Part shown: one piece after another, positions 16,541 to 25,454 of the stretch
How positions within the stretch are numbered: position 1 is the first letter of the stretch
Layout of the letters: each line of letters starts with the position of its first letter
Origin: Paracoccaceae bacterium
Lineage (GTDB): Bacteria; Pseudomonadota; Alphaproteobacteria; Rhodobacterales; Rhodobacteraceae
Direction: 5' to 3'
Length of the DNA: 39,573 bases
NCBI GenBank assembly: GCA_013139635.1
Contig: WTAL01000224.1
Span: 1-39,573 of the forward strand
Position numbers and translations under genes: made by a program
Notes under the pieces: model-generated
What the model saw: the letters and a program-made list of their open reading frames with translations, nothing else
The model's database searches: none
What the model was told of the DNA's origin: nothing

Positions 16541-17193
16541 GACCAGTCTCCCTTTAGGAAGGGGTCGTGCTCGGGGGCGCTGGCGGATGGCTCATAGGCC
16601 TGCATATCGAACGTGCGGGGGGCTTTGAGGCCGAGGTCTATGTGGGTGGCGATGAAGGCTATGCCGCCTGCGGCGCAATGGGCATCAATTGTGGCGGCAA
16701 AGCGGGCGGTGGTTTCGGTGTCTAGCGACACGGTTGGCTCGTCTAGCAGCCAAAGCGGGCGGCTGGTGACGGCGATGCGCGCCAAGCCAAGGCGGCGCTT
16801 TTGGCCGGCTGAGCAGGCATGGGCGGGGCGGTCTGCGATTTCGGCAAGGCGGAAATCATCCATGGTTTGTTCAAGGTTTTCGGAATTGAACAACTGCGCC
16901 CAGAAGTGGAGATTTTCGGCAACGGTAAGCTGGGGTTTGATGGCGTCTAAATGGCCAGCATAGGTGATTTGGTTTTGGAAATCATCGCGGTTAGTCGAGG
17001 CTATGCCATTAAGGGAAACTTCGCCGTATTGCGAAGGTATCAGCCCCGCGATCACCCTTAGCAGCGTTGATTTGCCCGCGCCATTTGGGCCACGCAAAAG
17101 GACGGCCTCACCGGGAGCTATTTTCAGAGAAAGATCGCTGAATATGGTGCGTCCGCCACGCTGGCAAGACAGGGTGTTGACCTTAAGACTCAT
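16537..17193 (-). CDS. ccmA: Heme exporter ATP-binding protein CcmA
   Basis: ABC ATPase partner of CcmB in cytochrome c biogenesis. It has 218 residues, slightly longer than the usual 200-210 because of the C-terminal tail. Walker A GPNGAGKST is at 35-43, the signature SAGQKRR at 128-134 (a usual CcmA variant of LSGGQ) and Walker B LWLLDEP at 147-153. First gene of a two-gene minus-strand unit. Its upstream spacer separates it from a plus-strand regulator. Confidence 0.95.
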   Translation of the reverse strand: MSLKVNTLSCQRGGRTIFSDLSLKIAPGEAVLLRGPNGAGKSTLLRVIAGLIPSQYGEVSLNGIASTNRDDFQNQITYAGHLDAIKPQLTVAENLHFWAQLFNSENLEQTMDDFRLAEIADRPAHACSAGQKRRLGLARIAVTSRPLWLLDEPTVSLDTETTARFAATIDAHCAAGGIAFIATHIDLGLKAPRTFDMQAYEPSASAPEHDPFLKGDWS

Positions 17194-17569
17194 AAAGGAG
17201 GCTTAGCCTATTGGTGCGGGTGGGGGAAGGGGGAATGGCGAAGTAACGTGTAAGGTTAATTTGACATTAGGAATTACATGGCATACATAAAGTAAAATAA
17301 AGTATACACGATTCGAAGGGGCGCAACGAAGTGAATTTTGAGATGAAGCATATTTATGCGGGCTTTGGCAATGCGGCTACACAAGTTACGATGACGATTC
17401 TAGCGAAAATCATTTCTCCCATAATTCAAAGAGAGCCAAGGCCGCGTTTTGTGGCAGGTGAGCGCGACAAGCTGACAGACTTGCGTGGGTTACGCAGCGC
17501 ATTTTGCGCGCTGTTAGGCATTTGCAGAAGGTTTGGTGAAACCGGCATTTTATTACAGGGGGTTTTGGT
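17194..17569. other. Gene-poor spacer between ccmA and the XRE regulator
   Basis: 376 bp without a convincing gene. It contains a good sigma-70-like promoter (17261-17289) and the hexamers GCATAC (17281-17286) and GTATAC (17302-17307) overlapping or just after its -10 box, plus a long leader to the regulator start. A reading frame from 17331 exists but shows no family signature. Confidence 0.5.
17261..17289 (+). promoter_or_regulatory. Sigma-70-type promoter for the XRE regulator and MDR genes
   Basis: TTGACA (17261-17266), 17-nt spacer, TACATA (17284-17289). GCATAC overlaps the -10 box and GTATAC follows 15 nt later, an arrangement that would allow repression. It would give a leader of roughly 270 nt before the GTG at 17570. 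Confidence 0.4.
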
Positions 17570-17800
17570 GTGGCCAAGGGGCATGTGAGCAATATCATCC
17601 GGCGGCTGCGCTTTGAGCACAGTGAGATGACGCAAAAAGAGCTGGCCGAAAAGGCGGGGGTTACGCGGCAAACCATTGTGGCAATTGAGGCGGCGAAATA
17701 TGCGCCCTCGCTAGAGCTGGCCTTTATGGTTTCTCTGGTTTTCGGCCAGCCTCTGGAAGAGGTTTTTAGCTACCAACCAGAAGAGGGGAGAAACGCATGA
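17570..17800 (+). CDS. XRE-family helix-turn-helix regulator
   Basis: 76-residue DNA-binding protein that is essentially one HTH domain: LRFEHSEMTQKELAEKAGVT (13-32), then RQTIVAIEAAKYAPSLELAF, a YgzD/Xre-like pattern. GTG 17570 is chosen because AGGGGG (17557-17562) is 7 nt upstream; the in-frame GTG at 17585 has a site only 3 nt away. Its stop overlaps the start of the oxidoreductase gene (ATGA), so the pair is coupled and the regulator may control that gene. Likely a repressor. Confidence 0.85.
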   Translation: MAKGHVSNIIRRLRFEHSEMTQKELAEKAGVTRQTIVAIEAAKYAPSLELAFMVSLVFGQPLEEVFSYQPEEGRNA

Positions 17801-18768
17801 GAGCAGCGGTTTACCACAGATACGGTGCGCCCGAAGTTGTGCAGATAGAGGATATTCCGACCCCAGAGCCGAAGGCGGGAGAGGTGCTTATACGCGTGCG
17901 GGCCACCACGGTCACGGCCGCCGATTGGCGGGTGCGCAGCCTTTCAATGCCGCGCGGATTTGGGGTTTTTGGACGGTTGGCTTTTGGTTTGTTTGGCCCG
18001 CGAAAGAAGGTGCTCGGCATGGCCGTCGCGGGTGAGGTAGCGGCCTGCGGCGCAGGGGTGGCCAGCTTTGCGGTGAAAGACCGCGTGCTGGCAGATTGTG
18101 GCGCAAAAATGGGGGCGCATGCGGCATTTTGCGTGGTGAAGGCTGACGGCACACTGGCGAAAATACCCGATGGCTTGAGCTTTGAAGACTCAGCCGCCTT
18201 GGTTTTTGGCGGCTCTACGGCACTTCATTTTTTGCGCAATGTCGGCAAAGTTCAGCCCGGTGAGCGGGTTTTGATTAACGGCGCCTCTGGAGAAACAGGG
18301 GTGGCTTTTGTGCAGCTTGCGCGGCATTTTGGAGCCGACGTGGTCGGGGTGTGCAGTGCGGCCAATGCCGAACTGGTGCGCGGACTAGGGGCGGAGCGCG
18401 TGGTGGATTATACGCAGGAGGACTTTGCACTTTCTGATGAAAAATATGATGTTATCGTGGATACGGTCGGCAATGCGGGCTGGGTGCGCAGCCACGGGGC
18501 GTTGAAAGATAACGGGCGATTGTTGCAGGTTTTGGCGGGTCTGGCAGACATGATAAAGGCGCCGCTTGTGTCTCGTCGTACTGGCCGCAAAGCGCTGGCC
18601 GGGGAGGCTAAGCCCATAGCGGCAGACTTGGTGTTTTTGGCGGACCTGGCCGTGAAAGGCGAGTTTATACCCGTCATTAGCCAAATATTTGAGCTAGAAG
18701 ATATCGTGGAGGCCCATCGGTTGGTGGATAGCGGCCACAAGGTCGGTAGCGTGGTTGTGCGGCTGTGA
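17797..18768 (+). CDS. Zinc-free MDR oxidoreductase (quinone reductase-like)
   Basis: 323-residue NAD(P)-dependent medium-chain dehydrogenase/reductase. The N-terminal GroES-like part reads MRAAVYHRYGAPEVVQIEDI; the dinucleotide loop is INGASGETGVAFVQLAR near 168-184. The structural zinc cysteines of alcohol dehydrogenases are absent, which points to the quinone oxidoreductase/reticulon-4-interacting branch. The substrate is unknown; quinones or reactive carbonyls are typical. Coupled to the XRE regulator by a 4-nt overlap. Confidence 0.86.
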   Translation: MRAAVYHRYGAPEVVQIEDIPTPEPKAGEVLIRVRATTVTAADWRVRSLSMPRGFGVFGRLAFGLFGPRKKVLGMAVAGEVAACGAGVASFAVKDRVLADCGAKMGAHAAFCVVKADGTLAKIPDGLSFEDSAALVFGGSTALHFLRNVGKVQPGERVLINGASGETGVAFVQLARHFGADVVGVCSAANAELVRGLGAERVVDYTQEDFALSDEKYDVIVDTVGNAGWVRSHGALKDNGRLLQVLAGLADMIKAPLVSRRTGRKALAGEAKPIAADLVFLADLAVKGEFIPVISQIFELEDIVEAHRLVDSGHKVGSVVVRL

Positions 18769-18782
18769 TCTCCTTCACGCAA

Positions 18783-18806
18783 TATTGTATACATTAGCAT
18801 ACAATA
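18783..18806. promoter_or_regulatory. Operator-like palindrome upstream of acnA
   Basis: TATTGTATAC (18783-18792) and GCATACAATA (18797-18806) are inverted repeats with one mismatch and a 4-nt ATTA centre. It lies about 75-98 bp before the acnA start. GntR-type regulators use palindromes of this TTGTATAC kind, but the binder here is not known. Confidence 0.5.
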
Positions 18807-18880
18807 AGCTTGCATTTCCCTTGCTCCCCGTGGCAATAAAGGGCATATCCGTATGAAATAGCTTTCAAGGGAGGCCTTAA

Positions 18881-21568
18881 GTGACCATTCAAGTTGGAAC
18901 CGACACCGCAAATACCCGCCGCGAATTAAGCGTGGGTGCTGCCAAAATTGCCTATTATTCAATAGAAGCCGCCGAGGCCGCGGGCTTGGGCGATTTCTCA
19001 CGCCTGCCAGCTGCGCTGCGGGTGGTGCTGGAAAACATGCTGCGCTTTGAAGACGGCAAAACTGTTTCAGTGGATGACATTAAGGCCTTTGCTGACTGGG
19101 CGAATAACGGCGGTAAAAACCCGCGCGAAATCGCGTATCGGCCCGCGCGCGTGCTGATGCAGGATTTTACCGGCGTGCCAGCGGTGGTAGACCTTGCCGC
19201 GATGCGAGATGGCATTGTGGCCCTTGGCGGTGACGCTGAAAAGATTAACCCGCTGACGCCAGTTGACCTCGTGATCGACCACTCGGTGATGATCGATGAG
19301 TTTGGCAACCCGCGGGCGTTTGCCATGAATGTGGAGCGGGAATATGAGCGCAATCTTGAGCGCTATACTTTCCTGAAATGGGGGCAATCTGCCTTTGATA
19401 ATTTCAAAGTTGTGCCTCCGGGCACGGGGATTTGCCATCAGGTAAACCTTGAGTATTTGGCCCAAACGGTGTGGACCGATAAGGACCAGAACGGCGTAGA
19501 AGTTGCTTATCCGGATACGCTTGTGGGCACCGACAGCCACACAACCATGGTCAACGGCCTTGCGGTTTTGGGCTGGGGCGTGGGTGGCATTGAGGCCGAG
19601 GCCGCGATGCTGGGCCAGCCGATTTCGATGCTGATTCCCGAGGTTGTTGGCTTTGAGTTGACGGGCAAAATGATGGAAGGCACCACCGGCACAGACCTTG
19701 TGCTTAAGGTCGTTGAGCTGCTGCGCGCCTTTGGTGTGGTTGGTAAATTCGTTGAGTTTTACGGCGAGGGGCTGGATAGCCTGCCGCTGGCAGACCGCGC
19801 GACCATCGCAAACATGGCGCCTGAATATGGCGCGACCTGTGGCTTCTTCCCGATCGACGGCGAAACCCTGCGCTACCTGCGCACCTCGGGCCGCGATGAG
19901 GACCGTATTGCACTGGTGGAAGCCTATGCCAAGGCCAACGGCTTCTGGCGCGGGGCGGATTATGCGCCGGTTTACACCGATACGCTTAGCCTTGATATGG
20001 GCACGATTGTGCCAGCGATTTCGGGGCCAAAACGCCCGCAAGATTACGTTGCGCTGGATGGCTCGGTTAAGGCCTTTAAGTGGGAAATGGAAAACACCTT
20101 TAAGCGCCCGCTGGATAAGCAGGTGCCGGTGAAGGGTGAAGATTATACCATGTCGTCGGGCAAGGTTGTGATCGCGTCGATCACGAGCTGCACGAATACT
20201 TCCAACCCCTATGTGATGATCGGCGCGGGGCTTGTGGCCCGTAAAGCGGCGGCGCTGGGGCTAAACCGGAAGCCGTGGGTAAAAACCTCACTCGCGCCTG
20301 GCTCTCAGGTGGTTTCGGCTTATCTTGAGGCGGCTGGATTGCAGGAAGAGCTTGATAAGCTTGGCTTTAATCTGGTGGGCTATGGCTGCACTACGTGTAT
20401 CGGTAATTCCGGCCCTATCCAAAAAGAGCTTTCAGATGCCATTGCCGAGGGTGACCTTGTGGCGACTTCGGTGCTGTCTGGCAACCGTAACTTTGAAGGG
20501 CGTATCAGCCCCGATGTGCGGGCCAACTACCTTGCCTCGCCGCCCCTCGTGGTGGCCTATGCGTTGGCGGGCGATATGAATATCGACCTGACAACCGAGC
20601 CGCTGGGGCAAGACCGTGAGGGCAATGATGTGTTCTTGAAGGACATCTGGCCAACGTCGCAAGAAGTGGCGGAACTGGTCGAGAAGACTGTGACCCGCGA
20701 GGCGTTTATCGAGAAATATGCGAACGTATTTGCGGGCGACGAAAAGTGGCAGGCGGTAGAGACCACAGATAGCCTGACTTATGATTGGCCCGCCTCAAGC
20801 ACCTACGTGCAAAACCCGCCATACTTCCAAGATATGTCGCCCGAGCCGGGCGTGATTTCGGACGTAAAAGGTGCCAAAATTCTGGCGCTGCTGGGCGATA
20901 TGGTCACGACGGACCACATTTCACCAGCTGGTGCTTTTGCGGTCGATAGCCCTGCGGGCAAATACCTTGTGGACCGTCAAGTTGGCCAGCGGGATTTCAA
21001 TTCCTACGGCTCACGGCGCGGCAATCACCAAGTGATGATGCGCGGCACATTTGCCAATATCCGCATTAAAAACGAAATGCTTGATGGGGTTGAGGGCGGG
21101 TATACGCTCGGGCCGGATGGCGTGGAAACCTCGATTTATGAGGCCGCGATGGCGCATAAGGCGGCGGGCACGCCGCTGGTGGTTATCGGTGGCTCGCTTT
21201 ATGGCGCTGGCTCTAGCCGCGATTGGGCGGCCAAAGGCACTAGCTTGCTGGGTGTAAGCGCCGTGATTGCCGAAGATTTCGAGCGTATCCACCGCTCAAA
21301 CCTCGTTGGCATGGGGGTTATCCCGTTTGAGTTTACGGGTGGTGACAGCCGTAAAATGCTGGGCCTGAAGGGGGATGAAACCATCTCGATCGCGGGCCTT
21401 GAGGGCGATATCAAGCCGCTTTCAGACGTGCCGTGCACGATTGAATATGCCGATGGCCGCGTGAAAGAGATCACGCTCAAGTGCCGGATTGATACCGAAG
21501 TCGAGGTTGAATACGTCGAAAATGGCGGCGTGCTGCACTATGTGCTGCGGAACTTGGCTAAAAGCTAA
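18881..21568 (+). CDS. acnA: Aconitate hydratase A
   Basis: Iron-sulfur enzyme of the citric acid cycle that isomerises citrate and isocitrate. It has 895 residues from GTG 18881, with AAGGGAGG at 18868-18875. The 4Fe-4S ligands are Cys437 (SITSCTNTSNP), Cys503 and Cys506 (YGCTTCIGNSGP). The aconitase swivel domain follows, with GGSLYGAGSSRDWAAKG near 768-784 carrying the active-site serine and arginine. Length and motifs fit the AcnA/IRP class. One base of overlap with the HAD gene suggests co-transcription. Confidence 0.98.
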   Translation: MTIQVGTDTANTRRELSVGAAKIAYYSIEAAEAAGLGDFSRLPAALRVVLENMLRFEDGKTVSVDDIKAFADWANNGGKNPREIAYRPARVLMQDFTGVPAVVDLAAMRDGIVALGGDAEKINPLTPVDLVIDHSVMIDEFGNPRAFAMNVEREYERNLERYTFLKWGQSAFDNFKVVPPGTGICHQVNLEYLAQTVWTDKDQNGVEVAYPDTLVGTDSHTTMVNGLAVLGWGVGGIEAEAAMLGQPISMLIPEVVGFELTGKMMEGTTGTDLVLKVVELLRAFGVVGKFVEFYGEGLDSLPLADRATIANMAPEYGATCGFFPIDGETLRYLRTSGRDEDRIALVEAYAKANGFWRGADYAPVYTDTLSLDMGTIVPAISGPKRPQDYVALDGSVKAFKWEMENTFKRPLDKQVPVKGEDYTMSSGKVVIASITSCTNTSNPYVMIGAGLVARKAAALGLNRKPWVKTSLAPGSQVVSAYLEAAGLQEELDKLGFNLVGYGCTTCIGNSGPIQKELSDAIAEGDLVATSVLSGNRNFEGRISPDVRANYLASPPLVVAYALAGDMNIDLTTEPLGQDREGNDVFLKDIWPTSQEVAELVEKTVTREAFIEKYANVFAGDEKWQAVETTDSLTYDWPASSTYVQNPPYFQDMSPEPGVISDVKGAKILALLGDMVTTDHISPAGAFAVDSPAGKYLVDRQVGQRDFNSYGSRRGNHQVMMRGTFANIRIKNEMLDGVEGGYTLGPDGVETSIYEAAMAHKAAGTPLVVIGGSLYGAGSSRDWAAKGTSLLGVSAVIAEDFERIHRSNLVGMGVIPFEFTGGDSRKMLGLKGDETISIAGLEGDIKPLSDVPCTIEYADGRVKEITLKCRIDTEVEVEYVENGGVLHYVLRNLAKS

Positions 21569-22239
21569 TGGCTGAAAAGCGCGCGCCGTTCAGGGGCGCG
21601 CTTTTTGATATGGACGGGCTGCTGCTGGATAGCGAGCGCGCTTGCGTGGTGGCTTTTAACGAAACCGTGCAAAGCTTTGCTTTGCCCTCGATGCCCGAAA
21701 TTGCACTGGCCTGCATTGGCCTGCGCAGCGATGGTGTGCGCACTAAGGTGAGCGCTGCGCTTGCGGGGCGGGTGAAATATGATGCGTTTTACAGCGCATG
21801 GGGCCAGCGGATTTCGGCAGCCTTTGCGCAAGGTATTCCGGTAAAACCCGATGTTTTTACCCTGCTGGACGCGCTAGAATACCAAGGCACCCCGTGCGCA
21901 GTGGCCACCTCTACCCGTACCGCAATCGCCGAGGCACATCTGCAAAAGGCGGGGCTGCGCGGATATTTCAAAGCGGTGATTGGCGGGGAGCAGGTGGCTA
22001 ATGGCAAACCCGCACCGGATATCTACCTGATGGCTGCAAAAGCGCTGGGCTTGTTGCCACAGGCATGCGTGGCGTTTGAGGATAGTGACCCCGGCACGCT
22101 GGCCGCCATTGCCTCAGGGGCCACGGTGGTGCAGGTGCCAGACGTAAAGCCGCCAAGCGCGGCGCTTTTGGCCAACGGGCATCTTATTGCCAGCACGGTA
22201 TTTACCGGCGCGCGCCACGTAGGGTTGATCGCTAAATAG
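21568..22239 (+). CDS. HAD-superfamily phosphatase / phosphomutase-like hydrolase
   Basis: 223-residue cytosolic hydrolase of HAD subfamily IA (beta-phosphoglucomutase-like). Motif I FDMDGLLLDSE gives the nucleophile Asp14 and acid Asp16; motif II is VATSTRTA; the motif III lysine is in ANGKPAPDIYL; motif IV is FEDSDPG. All are intact. Substrate is unknown, probably a small sugar phosphate. Its ATG overlaps the acnA stop (TAATG). Confidence 0.88.
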   Translation: MAEKRAPFRGALFDMDGLLLDSERACVVAFNETVQSFALPSMPEIALACIGLRSDGVRTKVSAALAGRVKYDAFYSAWGQRISAAFAQGIPVKPDVFTLLDALEYQGTPCAVATSTRTAIAEAHLQKAGLRGYFKAVIGGEQVANGKPAPDIYLMAAKALGLLPQACVAFEDSDPGTLAAIASGATVVQVPDVKPPSAALLANGHLIASTVFTGARHVGLIAK

Positions 22240-22297
22240 CATTGTAAAGCGCGGGCTATTGCATGAGACTGCATGGGCGCAAACCAAGGAGCCCTCC

Positions 22298-22741
22298 ATG
22301 CCCAGCACAACCCCTTACATCATCACCATGCTTGCCGCCGGCTTTGGCATTCCCATTCTGGCGGCTTTAAACGCGGCCCTTGGGGTCAGGCTAGGCAGCC
22401 CTGTGGCGGCGGGTGCGATTTTGTTTTGTGTGGCGCTGGGGGCTACGCTGGTGGTTCTGCTCTTCACGGGGGCTGCCCCTGTCGCAAAGGCCATAGACGC
22501 GCCAAGGCATTTGTTTTTGGCCGGATTTCTGGTTGCATTTTATGTGCTGAGCATCACCTATGTGGCCCCGCGCTTTGGCGTTGGCAACGCGGTGTTTTTT
22601 GTGCTGCTAGGCCAGCTGATAAGCGCCGCCGCGATAGACCATTTCGGCCTGTTTGGCGCGCAGATCAGCCCGCTTTCCCTCACGCGGGCCACAGGGATAG
22701 CCCTGATGGCAGCCGGTGTGTTTGTGACCCAGCAAGTCTAA
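22298..22741 (+). CDS. DUF606/YdcZ-type small membrane transporter-like protein
   Basis: 147-residue inner-membrane protein from ATG 22298 (AAGGAG is 6 nt upstream). About five hydrophobic helices. The start ITMLAAGFGIPILAALNAALG and the central YVAPRFGVGNAVFFVLLGQLISAA match the YdcZ half of the drug/metabolite transporter superfamily, where such proteins act as homo- or heterodimers. Substrate is unknown. It is convergent with the lipoprotein gene, with 19 bp between. Confidence 0.8.
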   Translation: MPSTTPYIITMLAAGFGIPILAALNAALGVRLGSPVAAGAILFCVALGATLVVLLFTGAAPVAKAIDAPRHLFLAGFLVAFYVLSITYVAPRFGVGNAVFFVLLGQLISAAAIDHFGLFGAQISPLSLTRATGIALMAAGVFVTQQV

Positions 22742-22760
22742 TCTGCCGAAGGGCGCCGCG

Positions 22761-23441
22761 TTAGTTCAGCACTAACGCCCGATAAGCCTCGGGCGACCAC
22801 CGACAAGCAAAGCCATCGCCATCAGGGTCTAAATTCAGCGGGTCATCTTGCGGGCCGCCATTGGCTAAAAAGTTGCGCTGGGCATCGTCAGCAGTGCCAA
22901 ACTTACGGCACTGCGATGCAGAGCTTGTGCGCCGGATGCTTGGCCGTCGATACACGCGCTCACCCACCGCATTGGTGGTTTCCCGTGCAAAGGTGATGAT
23001 ATTTGCACCTGATACAACAGCGGGCATTTCTTCGGGCTGGATAACCACGCGCTGGGCAGCCGCGGCGGCCAAAGCGGCGGCGTCAGCTTCACGCAGGCGC
23101 AGCTGCTCAGATTGGCTTTGCTCAGCAAGGTTTAACACGCCACTATCAGAGGCAATAGCTTCGCCGGAATCAGGGTCGATACTGACATTGGCTTCACTGG
23201 TATTGTCAGTTTCGGCCTCTGTTGCATTTAGCGCGTCATTTACGGCATTACTCAGCGCTTCGGTCGTCCCGTCAACCTCTGGGTCCGTGGGGGTTATATC
23301 CGTAGGCATGCCTGCATCAGGCATAGAAATCGGACGTGGCCCGCCAACAGGGGGGAAACGGGGGTCAAAGCCCGCTTCTTCTTGGCACGCGGCCAGTGTG
23401 AGGCCCATTACGGCCAGAATGCTGAGCTTTAGTCGTGCCAT
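22761..23441 (-). CDS. Lipoprotein with C-terminal Excalibur-like calcium-binding motif
   Basis: 226 residues from the ATG at 23441 (AAGGAG upstream). Signal peptide with lipobox LTLAAC (lipidation at Cys19), a long acidic, low-complexity linker rich in Asp, Glu, Thr and Ala (about 25-150), then a C-terminal domain. That domain contains SQCRKFGTADDAQRNF and a DPDGDGFACRW loop, the DxDxDGxxC pattern of Excalibur domains with a probable disulfide between its two cysteines. Such proteins are anchored in the cell envelope. It starts 10 nt after gatA on the same strand, so its ribosome site touches the gatA stop. Confidence 0.78.
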   Translation of the reverse strand: MARLKLSILAVMGLTLAACQEEAGFDPRFPPVGGPRPISMPDAGMPTDITPTDPEVDGTTEALSNAVNDALNATEAETDNTSEANVSIDPDSGEAIASDSGVLNLAEQSQSEQLRLREADAAALAAAAAQRVVIQPEEMPAVVSGANIITFARETTNAVGERVYRRPSIRRTSSASQCRKFGTADDAQRNFLANGGPQDDPLNLDPDGDGFACRWSPEAYRALVLN

Positions 23442-23451
23442 TTCTATCTCC

Positions 23452-24939
23452 TTACCACCAACGGGCGGGCTTGGCGGCAAAGCCGCTGGCCTGTTCTAGC
23501 GCATAAGCCGTATTTAGCATATCCGCCTCGTTCCACGGTTGGCCGATTAGCTGCAAACCAAGCGGAAGTCCGCTGGCATCAAGGCCCGCAGGCACGCTCA
23601 CACCGGGCAAGCCCGCAAGGTTCACTGTAACGGTAAACACATCGTTCAAATACATTTTGATAGGGTCGGCATCGGCCATTTCCCCAAGGCCAAAGGCGGC
23701 GGAAGGCGTGGCGGGCGTTAGGATTTGGTCAATGCCTTCGGCAAACACCTTCTCAAAGTCCTGCTTAATGAGCGTGCGCACCTTTTGGGCGCGTATATAA
23801 TACGCATCATAAAAGCCAGCTGAAAGCACATAGGCCCCGATCATCACACGGCGCTGCACTTCGTCGCCAAAGCCCTCGGCGCGGGTGCGTTCATACATTT
23901 GGGTAATGCCATCGCCTGCGTTCAGCTTGGCGCGGTGGCCATACTTTACGCCGTCATAGCGGCTAAGGTTGGAGGAGGCCTCGGCAGGCGCAATCACGTA
24001 ATAAGCGGGCAGGGCGTATTTGGTGTGGGGTAGCGAGATGTCTACGATCTCGGCACCCGCATCGCGGAGCTTTTCAGCGCCCTCGTGCCAAAGGGTTTCG
24101 ATCTCGTCGGGCATGCCATCTAGCCGATATTCCTTCGGAATGCCGATTTTCTTGCCGCGAATATCACCCGTGAGGGCCGCTTCAAAGTTAGGTACAGCGA
24201 GGTCAGCTGACGTGCTGTCTTTGGCATCATGGCCCGCCATGGCTTCCAGCATAATAGCTGAGTCTCGCACGGTTTTAACCATTGGGCCCGCTTGGTCGAG
24301 TGACGAAGCAAAGGCTACAACGCCCCAGCGTGAGCAGCGGCCATAGGTGGGTTTTACGCCTACAATGCCGGTAAACGCCGCTGGCTGGCGGATAGAGCCG
24401 CCGGTATCGGTGCCGGTGGCGCCCAAGCACAAATCAGCCGAAACGGCTGAGGCCGAGCCGCCCGACGAGCCGCCGGGGGTGAGCTTGGCTTCCTCGTTTT
24501 TCCGCCGCCAAGGCGAGGTAACCGGACCATAAAAGCTGGTTTCATTCGAGCTACCCATGGCAAATTCGTCCATGTTGAGTTTGCCGAGCATAACCGCCCC
24601 TGCATCAAACAGCTGGCCCGTGATTGTGCTTTCATACTCGGGCTTGAAGCCATCCAGAATGTGGCTCGCGGCCTGCGTTTGCACGCCCTTGGTGCAGAAA
24701 AGGTCTTTAATGCCCAGCGGAATGCCACACATATCGGGCGCGTCACCCTTGGCGATGCGCATGTCAGCCGCCGCCGCTTGGGCGCGGGCGATCTCGGGCG
24801 TATTGGTGGAAAAGGCATTCAGCACCTCGGCGGCCTCAATGGCACCAAGGTATTGCTCGGTCAGCTCGGCGGCGGTGAAATCACCTTTGCGCAGTGCGTC
24901 TCGGGCGTCGGCAATCGTCAGTCTGCTTAAATCAGTCAT
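23452..24939 (-). CDS. gatA: Glutamyl-tRNA(Gln)/aspartyl-tRNA(Asn) amidotransferase subunit A
   Basis: Amidase subunit of GatCAB, which converts mischarged Glu-tRNA(Gln) (and Asp-tRNA(Asn)) by hydrolysing glutamine. It has 495 residues. The amidase-signature triad is complete: Lys78 (GIKDLF), cis-Ser158 (PGGSSGGS) and nucleophile Ser182 ([10 protein letters not shown]). It is 3 nt downstream of gatC. gatB is not in the window. Confidence 0.97.
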   Translation of the reverse strand: MTDLSRLTIADARDALRKGDFTAAELTEQYLGAIEAAEVLNAFSTNTPEIARAQAAAADMRIAKGDAPDMCGIPLGIKDLFCTKGVQTQAASHILDGFKPEYESTITGQLFDAGAVMLGKLNMDEFAMGSSNETSFYGPVTSPWRRKNEEAKLTPGGSSGGSASAVSADLCLGATGTDTGGSIRQPAAFTGIVGVKPTYGRCSRWGVVAFASSLDQAGPMVKTVRDSAIMLEAMAGHDAKDSTSADLAVPNFEAALTGDIRGKKIGIPKEYRLDGMPDEIETLWHEGAEKLRDAGAEIVDISLPHTKYALPAYYVIAPAEASSNLSRYDGVKYGHRAKLNAGDGITQMYERTRAEGFGDEVQRRVMIGAYVLSAGFYDAYYIRAQKVRTLIKQDFEKVFAEGIDQILTPATPSAAFGLGEMADADPIKMYLNDVFTVTVNLAGLPGVSVPAGLDASGLPLGLQLIGQPWNEADMLNTAYALEQASGFAAKPARWW

Positions 24940-24942
24940 GGC

Positions 24943-25230
24943 TTACTCCACCACTTTCGGCACGGCAAAAAAGCCTTCGCGGGTGTCAGGGGCATTGGCG
25001 AGGATTTCGGCTTGGTAGCCACCATCCGTCACCTCATCCGCGCGCTTTTTCAGCGCCATTGGGGTGACCGATGACATCGGCTCAACCCCCTCGATATCAA
25101 CCTCGTTAAGCTGCTCCATAAAGGCCAGAATATTGGAAAGCGCATCGGCCAGCGGCGGCAAGGCCTCCTCGGCCACTTCGATGCGGGCCAGATGCGCCAC
25201 TTTGCGGGCGGTTTTGATATCAATCGACAT
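24943..25230 (-). CDS. gatC: Aspartyl/glutamyl-tRNA amidotransferase subunit C
   Basis: Small linker subunit of 95 residues that holds GatA and GatB together. VAHLARIEVAEEALPPLADALSNILAFMEQL (about 11-41) and VEPMSSVTPM (50-59) are the family signature. First gene of the gatC-gatA unit. The start codon lies 5 nt from an inverted repeat that covers its likely ribosome site (see 25236-25274). Confidence 0.95.
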   Translation of the reverse strand: MSIDIKTARKVAHLARIEVAEEALPPLADALSNILAFMEQLNEVDIEGVEPMSSVTPMALKKRADEVTDGGYQAEILANAPDTREGFFAVPKVVE

Positions 25231-25235
25231 GTGAA

Positions 25236-25274
25236 TTCCAAGCTAAATGATTTAGAAATCGGTTTAGCTTGGAA
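25236..25274 (-). promoter_or_regulatory. Hairpin at the gatC ribosome site
   Basis: TTCCAAGCTAAA (25236-25247) and TTTAGCTTGGAA (25263-25274) are perfect 12-bp inverted repeats with a 15-nt loop. In the gatC transcript the 3' arm carries GGAA just before the start codon. The fold could limit translation, or the DNA could be an operator. Confidence 0.5.
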
Positions 25275-25338
25275 GGCGACGGGGTGCAAGACTTGATCGA
25301 AAGAGCTGAGGGTGGAGACCGCCGGAAATGAAGCGCTT

Positions 25339-25374
25339 AATTGACTTCACTAAACCAGTTTAGTGAAGTCAATT
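25339..25374. promoter_or_regulatory. Perfect 17-bp palindrome between gatC and the glutathione transferase gene
   Basis: AATTGACTTCACTAAAC (25339-25355) and GTTTAGTGAAGTCAATT (25358-25374) are perfect inverted repeats around CA. The 8-bp palindrome AAGCGCTT (25331-25338) adjoins it. It lies between the end of the upstream gene and the gatC promoter zone, with no T-run on either side. It could be a terminator or an operator. Confidence 0.5.
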
Positions 25375-25454
25375 GGGTGCAAAGAATATGATGGATAAAC
25401 AGCGTGTTAACGCGATGGTGCGGGGTTAGAGTTTGGCTAATTTATGCGCCCAGC

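Noticed and set aside
17331-17588. 85-codon frame from a GTG in the ccmA-XRE spacer
   Set aside because: No family signature, poor ribosome site, overlaps the well-supported XRE start; more likely leader DNA.
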